From NCBI RefSeq assembly GCF_018137985.1, contig NZ_CP073084.1, positions 1,674,001-1,738,000 of the forward strand: 64,000 nt of DNA. Reading direction: 5' to 3'. A model generated the notes under the pieces. It worked only from the letters and a program-made list of their open reading frames with translations. It had not been told where the DNA came from and searched no databases. Position 1 is the stretch's first letter. Every line of letters begins with the position of its first letter. The translations under genes were made by a program, and so were the position numbers. Shown piece after piece: positions 45,188 to 54,383 of this stretch. Source of the stretch: Streptococcus oriscaviae. Its GTDB lineage: Bacteria > Bacillota > Bacilli > Lactobacillales > Streptococcaceae.

Positions 45188-46153
45188 ATGAAGAAAATCT
45201 ATCTAGCAGGTGGTTGCTTTTGGGGTTTGGAAGGTTATTTCTCCCAGATTGACGGCATTCTAGAAACCAGTGTCGGCTATGCCAATGGTCAGGTGGAAAC
45301 AACTTCCTATCAGCTGCTCAAGCAGACGGATCATGCAGAAACGGTCTATGTCAGCTACGATGAGAACCGACTAAACTTACGGACCATCTTGCTCTACTAT
45401 TTCCGTGTCATTGACCCGCTCTCCGTCAACCAGCAGGGGCCGGATAAGGGGCGTCAGTATCGGACAGGTATCTACTATGTGGATGAGGCAGATTTGCCCA
45501 TCATTGAAGCCGTTATGGAGGAACAATCAGTCCAGTTTGGCGGTCGTCCGCTAGCTGTTGAGGTAGAGCCGCTGCGCCATTACATCCTAGCAGAAGAGTA
45601 TCATCAGGATTATCTTTTGAAAAATCCCCAAGGGTACTGCCATATTGATCTGGGACAGGCCAAGATTCCAGTCATCGATGCAGATGACTATCAAAAGCCG
45701 AGTCAGGAAGCCCTGCGCGAAAGCCTAAACGACCTTCAATACAAGGTCACTCAGGAGGCCGCCACCGAACGCCCCTTTGAGAATGAATTTTGGAACAGTG
45801 ATGAAGCTGGACTTTATGTAGACATTACAACAGGTGAACCTCTCTTTCTCTCCACAGACAAGTTTGACTCGGGCTGCGGCTGGCCCTCCTTTACCAAACC
45901 CATCAGCAAGGAAGTTGCCAGCTATTACCAAGACCTATCACATGGGATGAACCGCATTGAGGTTCGCAGCCGGGCTGGCGGAGCCCACCTCGGTCACGTT
46001 TTTGATGACGGCCCGCGTGACAAAGGAGGTCTGCGCTATTGTATCAACTCGGCAGCCCTGCGCTTTATTCCCAGAGAAGAAATGGAAGCAGCAGGATATG
46101 GACTTTTTTTGGATCTTTTGTCAGATGAAATGAGTAGGAACAACAGACTTTAG
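45188..46153 (+). CDS. msrAB: Fused peptide methionine sulfoxide reductase MsrA-MsrB
   Basis: 321 residues that repair both S- and R-epimers of oxidised methionine. MsrA (about 1-155) has GCFWG with the catalytic Cys10. MsrB (about 175-310) has the GCGWPSF segment and the catalytic Cys in RYCINS. No signal peptide or membrane anchor is seen, so this is a cytosolic form, unlike the anchored versions of some streptococci. Thioredoxin from the gene upstream is the likely reductant. Confidence 0.95.
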   Translation: MKKIYLAGGCFWGLEGYFSQIDGILETSVGYANGQVETTSYQLLKQTDHAETVYVSYDENRLNLRTILLYYFRVIDPLSVNQQGPDKGRQYRTGIYYVDEADLPIIEAVMEEQSVQFGGRPLAVEVEPLRHYILAEEYHQDYLLKNPQGYCHIDLGQAKIPVIDADDYQKPSQEALRESLNDLQYKVTQEAATERPFENEFWNSDEAGLYVDITTGEPLFLSTDKFDSGCGWPSFTKPISKEVASYYQDLSHGMNRIEVRSRAGGAHLGHVFDDGPRDKGGLRYCINSAALRFIPREEMEAAGYGLFLDLLSDEMSRNNRL

Positions 46154-46260
46154 GCAGAGAGGAAAGTCAAGGGGCTTACCAGTCTTGAGGGCTTGTTTTA
46201 GAAAAAATGTAACGGAGTGCCATTATCTACTAGCGAAAGGGTGCGAAAATAGCTATCTTC

Positions 46261-46269
46261 TGCTATAAT
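46261..46269 (+). promoter_or_regulatory. Extended -10 element of the mscS-like gene
   Basis: TGCTATAAT, 19 bp upstream of the ATG. Confidence 0.6.
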
Positions 46270-46288
46270 AAGAAAAGAAAGGAATGAT

Positions 46289-47131
46289 ATGACAGATTTT
46301 ATTCAAAAATACCTAGCCCAGTTTAATCTGGAGTCCATTCTAACAACCCTTCTCAATAAAACCTTATCGCTCATTCTGCTCTTTCTTGCCTTTTGGGTGG
46401 TGAAGAAAATAGTTAAGGCCTCCATCAAGAAGATTCTAGTTCCCTCGCTCAAGGTATCCACGCAGGATATCGGACGTCAGAAGACCATCAGCCGACTGGT
46501 GGATAGCCTGTTGAGCTACCTCTTGTATTTCATCCTGTTTTACTTTATTCTGACGATTTTAGGCCTGCCAGTTGCCAGTCTGTTTGCTGGAGCTGGGATT
46601 GCCGGAGTTGCTATCGGTTTGGGTGCCCAAGGTTTTCTGTCGGATTTGGTTAATGGTTTCTTTATCCTGTTAGAGCGGCAGTTTGATGTAGGAGATGTGG
46701 TGCGACTGACCAATGGCCCCATCACTATCTCAGGTACCATCACTAGCGTAGGAATTCGGACAACTCAGGTTCGAGATGCGGACGGAACGCTCCACTTTAT
46801 CCCCAACCGCAATATCCTCGTCGTCAGCAATCAGTCGCGCGGCGATATGCGGGCGCAGATTGATATTCCTCTGAGATTGACGACCGATTTGGAAAAAGTG
46901 TATCAGGTCATCGAAGAAGTCAACCAGCGCGAACTTCCTCGCTATGAGCAGGTAACAGGCGCGACCGTTTTAGGCCCGCAAAATTCGTCCACTGGTCAAT
47001 TTTCTTTCCGTGTTCATCTTTTTGTGACAAATGGGCAGCAACATGCCATCTACCATCAGTTTTATGGGCTTTATCAAGAAGCTCTCTTACAGGCGGGCAT
47101 TGATTTGCCAACCTCTACCCCCATTCGATAG
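46289..47131 (+). CDS. Small-conductance mechanosensitive channel, MscS family
   Basis: 280 residues: three N-terminal membrane helices (about 20-45, 66-90 and 92-120), where the third is the Gly/Ala-rich pore helix AGAGIAGVAIGLGAQGF. A cytoplasmic beta domain follows (QFDVGDVVRL) and then an alpha-beta domain. It opens on membrane tension to release solutes in osmotic downshift. It precedes the DUF4352-like gene by 24 bp. Confidence 0.93.
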   Translation: MTDFIQKYLAQFNLESILTTLLNKTLSLILLFLAFWVVKKIVKASIKKILVPSLKVSTQDIGRQKTISRLVDSLLSYLLYFILFYFILTILGLPVASLFAGAGIAGVAIGLGAQGFLSDLVNGFFILLERQFDVGDVVRLTNGPITISGTITSVGIRTTQVRDADGTLHFIPNRNILVVSNQSRGDMRAQIDIPLRLTTDLEKVYQVIEEVNQRELPRYEQVTGATVLGPQNSSTGQFSFRVHLFVTNGQQHAIYHQFYGLYQEALLQAGIDLPTSTPIR

Positions 47132-47155
47132 GAATCAATAGAAAAGGAGTATTAT

Positions 47156-47749
47156 ATGTTTCCAAAAGAATTTGTCATCGAAGATGGCATCGTTTACTAC
47201 CGCAAGAAGCCTCTCTACAAGCAACCACTGTTTTGGACAACAATTGTGGGGGCTGGGATTTCTGCGATTTTGGGAATTGTCGTTGTTATTCTGCTAGTCG
47301 CTCTAGGAACCTATGAAATCAACAATTCAGACTACCTGACAGATGAATACGGCTACTATGATGATGTGACGTTTTATACAAACTATGAAATTGGTGAGGC
47401 GGTGGAGTTTGACGATGGCCTTACGGTGACCGTCCAGTCTATGAAGGAAGATCCGACTGTCAAACTGGTAGATAGTTACAACTCCAATGCTATGGTGGTT
47501 GACTTGGTGGTAGAAAATACCTTGGATGAGGATTTCTATTTTGACGAGTATGCCTTTTCCCTCAGAGATAGCCTTACCGATGACTACCTATCCCTAGATT
47601 TTCGGACTTACGATGTCAATATTCCAGAAAAATTGGCTCCCGGAGAAAAGCTCAATCTAAAATTGATTTATGGTTTCAACGGTGAAAGTGACCTCTCCTT
47701 CACCTATGACGAAGCTTCGTGGGACATCATTCTAAGCGAAGGACTCTAA
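47156..47749 (+). CDS. Membrane-anchored protein with DUF4352-like extracellular domain
   Basis: 197 residues: a short cytoplasmic start, one transmembrane helix (about 28-52) and an acidic extracellular domain. That domain (about 75-197) has the strand pattern of DUF4352, a beta-sandwich with YEIGEAVEFDDGLTVTVQSM, MVVDLVVENTLDEDF and LAPGEKLNLKLIYGF. Function unknown. It is probably cotranscribed with the mscS-like gene. Confidence 0.75.
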   Translation: MFPKEFVIEDGIVYYRKKPLYKQPLFWTTIVGAGISAILGIVVVILLVALGTYEINNSDYLTDEYGYYDDVTFYTNYEIGEAVEFDDGLTVTVQSMKEDPTVKLVDSYNSNAMVVDLVVENTLDEDFYFDEYAFSLRDSLTDDYLSLDFRTYDVNIPEKLAPGEKLNLKLIYGFNGESDLSFTYDEASWDIILSEGL

Positions 47750-47760
47750 TCTAGTTACAA

Positions 47761-47789
47761 AACAAGGATAAGCGAATCCTTGTTTTTTT
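47761..47789 (+). terminator. Terminator of the mscS-DUF4352 unit
   Basis: A perfect 9-bp stem (47761-47769 with 47776-47784) and a 7-base T-run. Confidence 0.9.
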
Positions 47790-47833
47790 GCTTGCTTTGA
47801 ATAGGTTTGAAAGAGCAAACTACCTCAAATTTG

Positions 47834-47862
47834 TTGAACAGAATTGAAAAACGCGTTAGAAT
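47834..47862 (+). promoter_or_regulatory. Promoter of the lipoprotein gene
   Basis: TTGAAC (47834-47839), a 17-bp spacer and TAGAAT (47857-47862). Confidence 0.65.
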
Positions 47863-47897
47863 AAGGAAACACACATAACCATTAGGAGGGAAAGATA

Positions 47898-48686
47898 ATG
47901 AAAAAGATTCTTGCGTTTTTTGGGATTCTTTGCTTGCTGCCATTTTCTTTAGCAGCCTGCGCTACACAGGCAGAAAAAGACGGAACTACTGAGTCTAGCA
48001 ATGTAGCTACAACTGAGGAAACCAACATGTCCGTTGCAGATTTTCTTGATAAAGTTGCCCAAGCTAATGAAAAAGTGGAAACAGTCCATTTTGATATGGA
48101 TTTGTCTTTCCAAATCAATGAGGATAAAAAAAGTCAGGATATGCAAGCCGATATAGATTACGGCAATACTGGCGGAACGATTCAACGTGCCCATGCTCTG
48201 ATTGATGAAGTGAACAACGGACAGGAAACCTATCAAGAGTATATTTTACCCGGTGGGGAAGGCAATCCCGTCTATTTACGAACCAGTAAGGACGGGGCTT
48301 GGGAAAAACAGCTGAGCGACGGGCGTTACTACATTCAGCCAGGGTACTTTAGCTTTCTCAAGATTCTCTCCTCAATGGAGAACGACCTAGAATTGGAAGA
48401 AAGCAGTGACCGTTATACATTGGTTATCAAAAGCCAAAACATTGATTTGGTTTCGCTTTTTAAGGACGAATTAAATTTATTCATCACAGGCATTAGTCAA
48501 ACAGAAGTAGAGAAGGGCTTCAAGGTGACCTTTGACAAGAAAACACTCTATATGACTGGTTTTGAAATGACCTTTGAATACGAAGGAAGTGCTGGGGTTT
48601 TGCATATAGACGTTGAAACCGCCTTTTCTAGCTGGAACCAACTAGAGGAGGCTACCTTACAAGCGCCGGATAATGCTCCGCTTTAG
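47898..48686 (+). CDS. Lipoprotein of unknown function (DUF6612-like)
   Basis: 262 residues with a lipoprotein signal peptide ending in the lipobox SLAAC (Cys21). The mature part has a Thr/Ser-rich spacer and a beta-rich domain like the LolA/LppX-type fold of streptococcal DUF6612 lipoproteins. The start is fixed by AGGAGG at good spacing. The role is unknown; an envelope-associated carrier or sensor is possible. Confidence 0.82.
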   Translation: MKKILAFFGILCLLPFSLAACATQAEKDGTTESSNVATTEETNMSVADFLDKVAQANEKVETVHFDMDLSFQINEDKKSQDMQADIDYGNTGGTIQRAHALIDEVNNGQETYQEYILPGGEGNPVYLRTSKDGAWEKQLSDGRYYIQPGYFSFLKILSSMENDLELEESSDRYTLVIKSQNIDLVSLFKDELNLFITGISQTEVEKGFKVTFDKKTLYMTGFEMTFEYEGSAGVLHIDVETAFSSWNQLEEATLQAPDNAPL

Positions 48687-48724
48687 ACAAAGAAAAGGAC
48701 CGTGCAATAATAGAACAGCAAAAG

Positions 48725-48770
48725 ACACTCCTGTTTCTAGTTTACTAGATGTCAACAGGGGTGTTTTGTT
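48725..48770 (+). terminator. Terminator of the lipoprotein gene
   Basis: Two nested stems, 48725-48735 with 48754-48764 and 48736-48741 with 48744-48749, then a T-rich tail. Confidence 0.8.
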
Positions 48771-48790
48771 ATGGCTTGAAGCCGTAAACG

Positions 48791-48819
48791 CAAAAGAGCT
48801 AGAAGTTCCAGCTCTTTTG
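48791..48819 (-). terminator. gdhA terminator
   Basis: A 10-bp stem (48791-48800 with 48810-48819) and T-run on the minus strand. Confidence 0.85.
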
Positions 48820-48828
48820 TTGTTCTAT

Positions 48829-50175
48829 TTACACCAAGCCTTGGGCGATCATGGTATCTGCGATTTTTTCAAAGGCAGCGATGTTGGCACCTGCTAGGTA
48901 GTCTGTACCCAGGTTGTATTTTTCCGCGGTTGTTTTGGCTGTGTCAAAGATGTTGGCCATGATGTCCTTGAGGCGGCCGTCTACTTCCTCGCGTGTCCAT
49001 GAGAGGCGAAGGCTATTTTGGCTCATTTCAAGGGCAGATACGGCTACACCACCAGCGTTAGCAGCTTTGGCCAGTCCGTAAAGAACGCCATTTTCCTTGT
49101 AAACTTTGATGGCATCAAGGTCAGACGGCATGTTGGCACCTTCGGCCACACAGTATACGCCATTTTTCACCAGACGAGCTGCCTGTTCACCATTGATTTC
49201 GTTTTGGGTGGCACATGGCAGAGCGATGTCAGCTTTTCCGTCATAGTTCCAGACAGAGCCTTCAAAGTATTTGGCTGTCGCTTTTTCAGCCGCATATTCT
49301 GTCAAGCGCGCGCGGCGTTTTTCCTTGACATCTACCAAGAGGTCAAAGTCGATACCGGTTTCGTCGATGATGTAGCCGTTTGAGTCGGATACAGAGATAA
49401 CCTTAGCGCCGAGCTCTGTTGCCTTTTGAACAGCATATTGGGCAACGTTACCAGAGCCTGAGATAAGAACTGTTTGGTCTTTGAAGGACTTGCCGTTGGC
49501 AGCCAACATATTGTCTGTAAAGTAGACCAAGCCGTAGCCTGTCGCTTCTGGACGGATGAGGGAACCGCCAAAGCCAAGAGGTTTACCAGTCAAGACGCCG
49601 GCATCAAATTGGCGGAGGCGTTTGTACTGGCCGTACATGTAGCCAATTTCACGGCCACCAACACCGATGTCACCAGCTGGCACATCCAGCGAAGGGCCGA
49701 TGTGTTTTTGCAATTCGGTCATAAAGCTTTGGCAGAAACGCATGATTTCAGCGTCTGTTTTTCCTTTAGGGTCAAAGTCTGAACCCCCTTTACCACCGCC
49801 GATTGGCAGGCCAGTCAAGACATTCTTGAAGATTTGCTCAAAACCGAGGAATTTCAAGATAGACTGGTTAACAGTTGGGTGGAAGCGAAGACCGCCTTTG
49901 TATGGTCCGACTGCTGAGTTGAATTGGACGCGGTAGCCGCGGTTAACTTGCACATTTCCGTCCTTGTCAGTCCATGGTACACGGAAGCTGATGATACGCT
50001 CTGGCTCAACGATACGGGCTAGGACGTTTTCAGTGATATATTCTGGATGGGCTTCAAAGACTGGCTCCAAGGTCGCGAAGAGCTCTTCAACGGCTTGGAG
50101 AAATTCTGTTTCATGTGGGTTGCGAGCTTTTACTGCTTCAAAAGATTGGGCGATATAAGCTTTTGCAGTTGTCAT
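48829..50175 (-). CDS. gdhA: NADP-specific glutamate dehydrogenase
   Basis: A 448-residue anabolic enzyme making glutamate from 2-oxoglutarate and ammonia. Landmarks are the catalytic-region Lys residues in GGGKGGSDFDPKGK and the Rossmann loop VLISGSGNVAQYA. The start is the ATG at 50175 (MTTAKAYIAQSFE) after AGGTGA; the longer frame to 50217 would include the CodY box. GdhA is a classic CodY-controlled gene in streptococci and lactococci, and a good CodY-like palindrome lies in the leader. Confidence 0.96.
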   Translation of the reverse strand: MTTAKAYIAQSFEAVKARNPHETEFLQAVEELFATLEPVFEAHPEYITENVLARIVEPERIISFRVPWTDKDGNVQVNRGYRVQFNSAVGPYKGGLRFHPTVNQSILKFLGFEQIFKNVLTGLPIGGGKGGSDFDPKGKTDAEIMRFCQSFMTELQKHIGPSLDVPAGDIGVGGREIGYMYGQYKRLRQFDAGVLTGKPLGFGGSLIRPEATGYGLVYFTDNMLAANGKSFKDQTVLISGSGNVAQYAVQKATELGAKVISVSDSNGYIIDETGIDFDLLVDVKEKRRARLTEYAAEKATAKYFEGSVWNYDGKADIALPCATQNEINGEQAARLVKNGVYCVAEGANMPSDLDAIKVYKENGVLYGLAKAANAGGVAVSALEMSQNSLRLSWTREEVDGRLKDIMANIFDTAKTTAEKYNLGTDYLAGANIAAFEKIADTMIAQGLV

Positions 50176-50204
50176 AAGGTCACCTGATTTCTTTTTATTT
50201 ATTA

Positions 50205-50219
50205 AATTGTCTGACAATT
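50205..50219. promoter_or_regulatory. CodY-like box in the gdhA leader
   Basis: AATTGTCTGACAATT matches the CodY consensus at 13 of 15 positions, with two symmetric changes. It is the core of a perfect 11-bp inverted repeat (50201-50211 with 50213-50223). It lies just downstream of the expected transcript start. Confidence 0.65.
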
Positions 50220-50235
50220 TAATTTTCTGTTGATT

Positions 50236-50264
50236 ATTATAGCACCAAGTATTTGAAAAGTAAA
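50236..50264 (-). promoter_or_regulatory. gdhA promoter
   Basis: On the minus strand TTTACT (50259-50264), a 17-bp spacer and TATAAT (50236-50241) with a TGC extension. Confidence 0.6.
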
Positions 50265-50333
50265 GAAAAAAATAAACGATTCTGAGAATTTTTTGATTTT
50301 ATCGTAAAAGACGAATGTTTTTGCGGGTTTTTA

Positions 50334-50342
50334 TGGTACAAT
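50334..50342 (+). promoter_or_regulatory. Extended -10 element of pyrD
   Basis: TGGTACAAT, 29 bp upstream of the pyrD start. No good -35. Confidence 0.5.
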
Positions 50343-50371
50343 ATACAGGAAGTACATATAAGGAGGATGAT

Positions 50372-51310
50372 ATGGTTTCTACACATACGACTTTAGGTGG
50401 ATTTTCTTTTGATAACTGTCTGATGAATGCAGCAGGGGTTTGGTGCATGACCAAGGAAGAATTGGCAGGTGTCAAGGATTCCGCAGCAGGAACCTTTGTG
50501 ACTAAGACAGCAACCTTGGACTATCGGGCTGGTAATCCAGAGCCTCGCTACCAAAATGTTCCCTTGGGCTCCATCAATTCCATGGGCCTGCCCAATCAAG
50601 GTCTCGCCTACTACTTGGACTACCTCTTAGAATTGCAGGAAACGGAGCCAGAACGCACCTTTGTCTTGTCTTTGGTAGGAATGTCGCCTGATGAAACCCA
50701 CACCATCCTCAAGCAGGTAGAAGCAAGTGACTTCAAAGGCCTGACTGAGTTGAATTTGTCTTGTCCAAACGTACCTGGCAAGCCACAGATCGCCTACGAT
50801 TTTGAAACAACAGAGGCCATCTTGCATGAGGTGTTCACCTACTTTACCAAGCCTTTAGGCATTAAGTTGCCGCCTTATTTTGACATCGTTCACTTTGATC
50901 AGGCGGCGGCCATCTTCAATCAATTTCCTCTGGCCTTTGTCAACTGCGTTAACTCAATTGGCAATGGACTCTATATCGAAGACGAGCAAGTGGTTATCAA
51001 GCCCAAAAACGGTTTTGGTGGTATCGGCGGTGAATATATCAAGCCAACTGCCCTAGCCAACGTCCACGCCTTTTACCAGCGGCTCAAGCCTGAGATTCAA
51101 ATCGTGGGGACTGGCGGTGTCCTGACGGGCCGTGATGCCTTTGAGCATATCCTCTGTGGGGCCAGCATGGTTCAAATTGGAACCACTCTTCAAAAAGAAG
51201 GTCTGTCGGCTTTTGAGAGAATTACCAATGAACTCAAGGCTATTATGAAAGAAAAGGGCTACGAGAGTCTGGATGATTTCCGTGGCAAATTGCGTTATAT
51301 AGAAGATTAA
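50372..51310 (+). CDS. pyrD: Dihydroorotate dehydrogenase, class 1A (fumarate)
   Basis: 312 residues. Oxidises dihydroorotate to orotate with FMN and fumarate in pyrimidine synthesis. The catalytic Cys is in [13 protein letters not shown] (about 130), and the family segments [23 protein letters not shown] and [13 protein letters not shown] are present. This is the homodimeric lactic-acid-bacterial type. The ATG at 50372 follows AGGAGG; the longer frame from 50315 runs through the -10 and is rejected. Confidence 0.95.
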   Translation: MVSTHTTLGGFSFDNCLMNAAGVWCMTKEELAGVKDSAAGTFVTKTATLDYRAGNPEPRYQNVPLGSINSMGLPNQGLAYYLDYLLELQETEPERTFVLSLVGMSPDETHTILKQVEASDFKGLTELNLSCPNVPGKPQIAYDFETTEAILHEVFTYFTKPLGIKLPPYFDIVHFDQAAAIFNQFPLAFVNCVNSIGNGLYIEDEQVVIKPKNGFGGIGGEYIKPTALANVHAFYQRLKPEIQIVGTGGVLTGRDAFEHILCGASMVQIGTTLQKEGLSAFERITNELKAIMKEKGYESLDDFRGKLRYIED

Positions 51311-51311
51311 G

Positions 51312-51336
51312 GGCAGAGAGTTTCTCTGTCTTTTTC
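51312..51336 (+). terminator. pyrD terminator
   Basis: An 8-bp stem (51312-51319 with 51323-51330) and a T-run. Confidence 0.8.
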
Positions 51337-51396
51337 CTCTAGCTTTTTAGTCAAAAAAAGCTTATACTAGAAGGGAGATTTGGAAGGAGAATGACC

Positions 51397-52647
51397 ATGA
51401 GAAGAAATCGTACTCGGATTGGAAAGCGCAGACGGCAAAAAAGGCTGACTTGGTTGGCTCTCGCACCTCTGGCCGTACTGGTTGTTGTTGCGGTAGGCTG
51501 GCCCATTTATGCCTTGCTGACTTCTCAGCGTACTCAATCGCCTGTCACCACTACTCGTGACAGTAGCTCCACCCCTCAGGCACAGACGGCTCGTATCATG
51601 GCTCATGGGGACTTGCTGTACCATACGCCCCTCATTCGTAGTGTGTTGCAGGCAGATGGTTCATACAATTTCAGTGAGAATTTTACCTACGTCAAGCCAT
51701 GGATTGAACAGGCGGATTTGGCCATCGCTGACTTTGAGGGAACGATTTCGTCAGACTATCCTCTGGGCGGCTACCCTCTCTTTAATGCTCCAGCTTCCGT
51801 GGTTACAGCCATTCAGGAAACAGGTTATGACGTGGTTGATTTAGCCCACAACCATATCTTGGACTCTCATCTGTCCGGCTTGATTTCCACAGTAAATGCC
51901 TTTCGGACAGCGGGAGTTGATACCGTCGGTGTCTACGCTGAGGGCAATCGGGCAACAGCTCCTTTAACGATTCGAGAAGTAAAGGGGATTAAGATAGCCA
52001 TCTTGGGCTATGCCTATGGCTTTAATGGTATGGAAGGCAATTTGACTCAGGAAGAATATGAGGCCTACCTATCAGATTTGAACCTAGATAAGATGCAGGC
52101 GGAGCTGGCGCGTGCAGAAGCGGAGGCAGATTTTACGATTGTCATGCCGCAAATGGGAACAGAATACCAGCTTGAACCAACGCAGGAACAGCGCGAACTT
52201 TACCATCAGATGGTGGAGTGGGGAGCGGATTTGGTTCTCGGTGGCCACCCCCATGTGGTGGAGCCGGCTGAAATCATGGAAAAAGACGGCCAACGTAAGC
52301 TGATTATTTACTCCATGGGTAACTTCTTGTCTGATCAGCGGATAGAAACCATGGACGGGGAAACCAATGCCCAGTGGACAGAAAGAGGAATTCTTCTTGA
52401 TGTGACCTTGGAAAAAACAGATGGAGCGACCGTCATCAAAACAGCTCAGGCCCATCCAACTTGGGTCAATAAGACGTCTAAGGGAACCTATACAGAAGAA
52501 GGGTTGGAGAACTACCTGTATCAGACCTACATCTTGGAAGATTTTATTGATAGTGGGCAGTACCGAGAGCAGTTAGATCCAGAAACGCAGCAGCGGATAG
52601 ACACCGCCTACTTGGAAATGCAGGCCCATGTAGGCTTGAATTGGTAA
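51397..52647 (+). CDS. CapA-family (PgsA-like) membrane-anchored metallophosphatase-fold protein
   Basis: About 416 residues. An Arg/Lys-rich N-terminus and one transmembrane helix (about 18-42) precede the extracellular CapA domain (about 66-330). Motifs include MAHGDLLYHTP, ADFEGTIS, VDLAHNHILD, GGHPHVVEP and IYSMGNFLSD. Such proteins occur in poly-gamma-glutamate and capsule loci, but no partner genes (pgsB, pgsC) are present. Of two ATGs, the one at 51397 is better spaced from AAGGAG than the one at 51391. Confidence 0.88.
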   Translation: MRRNRTRIGKRRRQKRLTWLALAPLAVLVVVAVGWPIYALLTSQRTQSPVTTTRDSSSTPQAQTARIMAHGDLLYHTPLIRSVLQADGSYNFSENFTYVKPWIEQADLAIADFEGTISSDYPLGGYPLFNAPASVVTAIQETGYDVVDLAHNHILDSHLSGLISTVNAFRTAGVDTVGVYAEGNRATAPLTIREVKGIKIAILGYAYGFNGMEGNLTQEEYEAYLSDLNLDKMQAELARAEAEADFTIVMPQMGTEYQLEPTQEQRELYHQMVEWGADLVLGGHPHVVEPAEIMEKDGQRKLIIYSMGNFLSDQRIETMDGETNAQWTERGILLDVTLEKTDGATVIKTAQAHPTWVNKTSKGTYTEEGLENYLYQTYILEDFIDSGQYREQLDPETQQRIDTAYLEMQAHVGLNW

Positions 52648-52956
52648 GAGGTTAAAGGAATGGCAATTAAACTAGTAGCGACCGAAATTTGTAGAAGTTA
52701 AATGATACAAATAAACGATTAAAATCCATTGAAATAGCTTGGTTTCAAGGCTTTTTAGCTGTTCTTAAGGATGATAGGAAACTTTTTTATAATGGTAGTA
52801 CATCTTATAATATTTATTCAAAATTAATCGTTAGAAAGTGTCAAATCGTTAAATAGTATCATTGATTCTCTAAAGACAAATCACGTGGAGTGTGTTTCTT
52901 TGCTCGTAAAAGCCTAGAATCTTTTGATAAATCGCAATAGTAAAAAGCCTTGGTTT
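52648..52956. other. AT-rich gene-free stretch between the CapA gene and the IS element
   Basis: 309 bp without a credible gene. A terminator-like stem (TTGAAA/TTTCAA followed by GGCTTTTTA) lies at about 52733-52757. A 12-bp inverted pair, CAAGGCTTTTTA at 52746-52757 and TAAAAAGCCTTG at 52941-52952, brackets most of it. TATAAT-like hexamers occur near 52788 and 52807. It probably marks the edge of the accessory segment. Confidence 0.5.
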
Positions 52957-52988
52957 TGAAGTGACCCCAAAAAGTTAGACAGTATATT

Positions 52989-53888
52989 TTAAGTGAAGGA
53001 TTGAGTTCTGTATTGTACAGGGCTCAGTCCTTTTAATGTTAGTTTGATACGTCTGTTGTTGTAGTAATCAATATAATCTGAAATAGCTTGTTTCAACTGG
53101 TCTAGTGATCGAAAACTCTTCTCAAATCCATAAAACATCTCTGTCTTAAGTGTGCCAAAGAAAGATTCCATCATCCCATTATCTAAGCTATTACCCTTAC
53201 GAGACATAGACGGTTTCATGTTGTGTTCCTTTAGAAACTGGTGATAGTAGCTGTGTTGATACTGCCAGCCTTGGTCACTATGAAGAATAGCCCCTTGATA
53301 ATCTTGCTTAGGAAAGGCTTCCTCAAGCATATCTCTTAATTGTTTTAAATTCGGTGATGTTGATAGATTATAAGCGATAATTTCACTGTTATAGCCATCA
53401 AGAACTGGTGATAGATACAATTTCTGATGACTAGCAGGAATCGAAAACTCCGTGACATCAGTGTAGCACTTTCTAAGTGGTTGAGAGGCACTAAACTGAC
53501 GATTGATGAGATTAGCTGCTTTCTTGCCAACTTCTCCCTTGTAGGAATTATAGCGACGTTTAGTCCGTATCCTTGCCTTTAATCCCAAGTCTCTCATCAA
53601 GCGCTGAATCTTCTTGTGATTAATCCGATAGCCACGATTGCGTAACTCAAGATGAATTCTGCGATAGCCATAACGCCCTTTGTGTTCAGTATAGATGGCT
53701 TGAATCATCTCTTTTAACTCACTATTATTATCTTCCTTTGATAATCGCTTAAGCTGATAATAATAAGTTGAGCGAGCTAGCTTTAAGATAGCCAATAATA
53801 GCGATAAGGGAAATTCAGTAATTAGTCCTCGAATGATTTCTGTTGCTCTTTGAGCTTTGCTTCGTCCCTCAATCGGTATTCTCTCAGC
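52989..53888 (-). CDS. IS3-family transposase OrfB (DDE integrase domain), read by -1 frameshift from OrfA
   Basis: The integrase part of the transposase. The DDE residues are in CYTDVTEF (D), [10 protein letters not shown] (D) and [12 protein letters not shown] (E). The N-terminal [11 protein letters not shown] and [14 protein letters not shown] are typical of OrfB. No good independent start exists: the first possible one is a TTG at 53795 without a ribosome site. The frame is open back to the AAAAAAG heptamer at 53888-53894, and the OrfAB fusion is the probable active enzyme. Confidence 0.85.
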   Translation of the reverse strand, partial: AERIPIEGRSKAQRATEIIRGLITEFPLSLLLAILKLARSTYYYQLKRLSKEDNNSELKEMIQAIYTEHKGRYGYRRIHLELRNRGYRINHKKIQRLMRDLGLKARIRTKRRYNSYKGEVGKKAANLINRQFSASQPLRKCYTDVTEFSIPASHQKLYLSPVLDGYNSEIIAYNLSTSPNLKQLRDMLEEAFPKQDYQGAILHSDQGWQYQHSYYHQFLKEHNMKPSMSRKGNSLDNGMMESFFGTLKTEMFYGFEKSFRSLDQLKQAISDYIDYYNNRRIKLTLKGLSPVQYRTQSFT

Positions 53889-54337
53889 TTTTTTAGCACA
53901 GCATTCTCCGCTCTAAGATACTCTAGTTCATGTTGGAGACGTTCTAACTCGGTCATCTCCTCAAGTTTTTTCTTTGGTTTACGTCTCATTTTGGCAGGTC
54001 TCCCTCGTTGTTTCTCAACAATAGTATACCCATTTTTCTTATATTGTGCTATCCAATTTGGAAGCATACCTTGATTTGGCAAGGCATAGTTTAAAGAAAC
54101 CTCCAGTTGTGAGTAACCATTTAAGAGAACTTGGTCAATCATTTCTTGTTTTAAGTCTGGTGAGTAGTACCTGTTTTTTCCCTTACGGACAATCTCTGGA
54201 CCATATTTATCCATGAGTTGTACCATATAGCGAAGATTAGATACGGTGATATTATAGGTTTGACTAATTTGCGACCAAGAATAGCCAGCTTGCTTCATTT
54301 GATAAATCGTTAGTTTATCTTCGTAACTTAATTTCAT
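53822..54337 (-). CDS. IS3-family transposase OrfA (helix-turn-helix and leucine zipper)
   Basis: 171 residues. It has an N-terminal helix-turn-helix ([18 protein letters not shown]), a second one (about 55-90), and a C-terminal leucine-zipper-like helix (about 128-160). It binds the inverted ends and is the first half of the OrfAB fusion. The likely ribosome site GGGGGTG lies in the right arm of the hairpin just upstream. Confidence 0.88.
   Translation of the reverse strand: MKLSYEDKLTIYQMKQAGYSWSQISQTYNITVSNLRYMVQLMDKYGPEIVRKGKNRYYSPDLKQEMIDQVLLNGYSQLEVSLNYALPNQGMLPNWIAQYKKNGYTIVEKQRGRPAKMRRKPKKKLEEMTELERLQHELEYLRAENAVLKKLREYRLRDEAKLKEQQKSFED
53888..53894 (-). other. Programmed -1 frameshift site in the IS transposase
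   Basis: On the minus strand A AAA AAG stands in the correct phase for orfA (CTA AAA AAG). After a -1 slip the frame is open without a stop into OrfB, as in IS150-type elements. Confidence 0.75.
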
Positions 54338-54344
54338 AGAAAAA

Positions 54345-54383
54345 CACCCCCAAAGTTAGATTTTTTGTCTAACTTTGGGGGTG
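54345..54383. repeat. Perfect 16-bp hairpin at the transposase-proximal IS end
   Basis: Arms 54345-54360 and 54368-54383 are exact inverted copies around a 7-base loop. On the minus strand the hairpin is followed by TTTTT and then the orfA ATG, so it is terminator-shaped, and its 3' arm contains the only plausible ribosome site. Confidence 0.85.
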
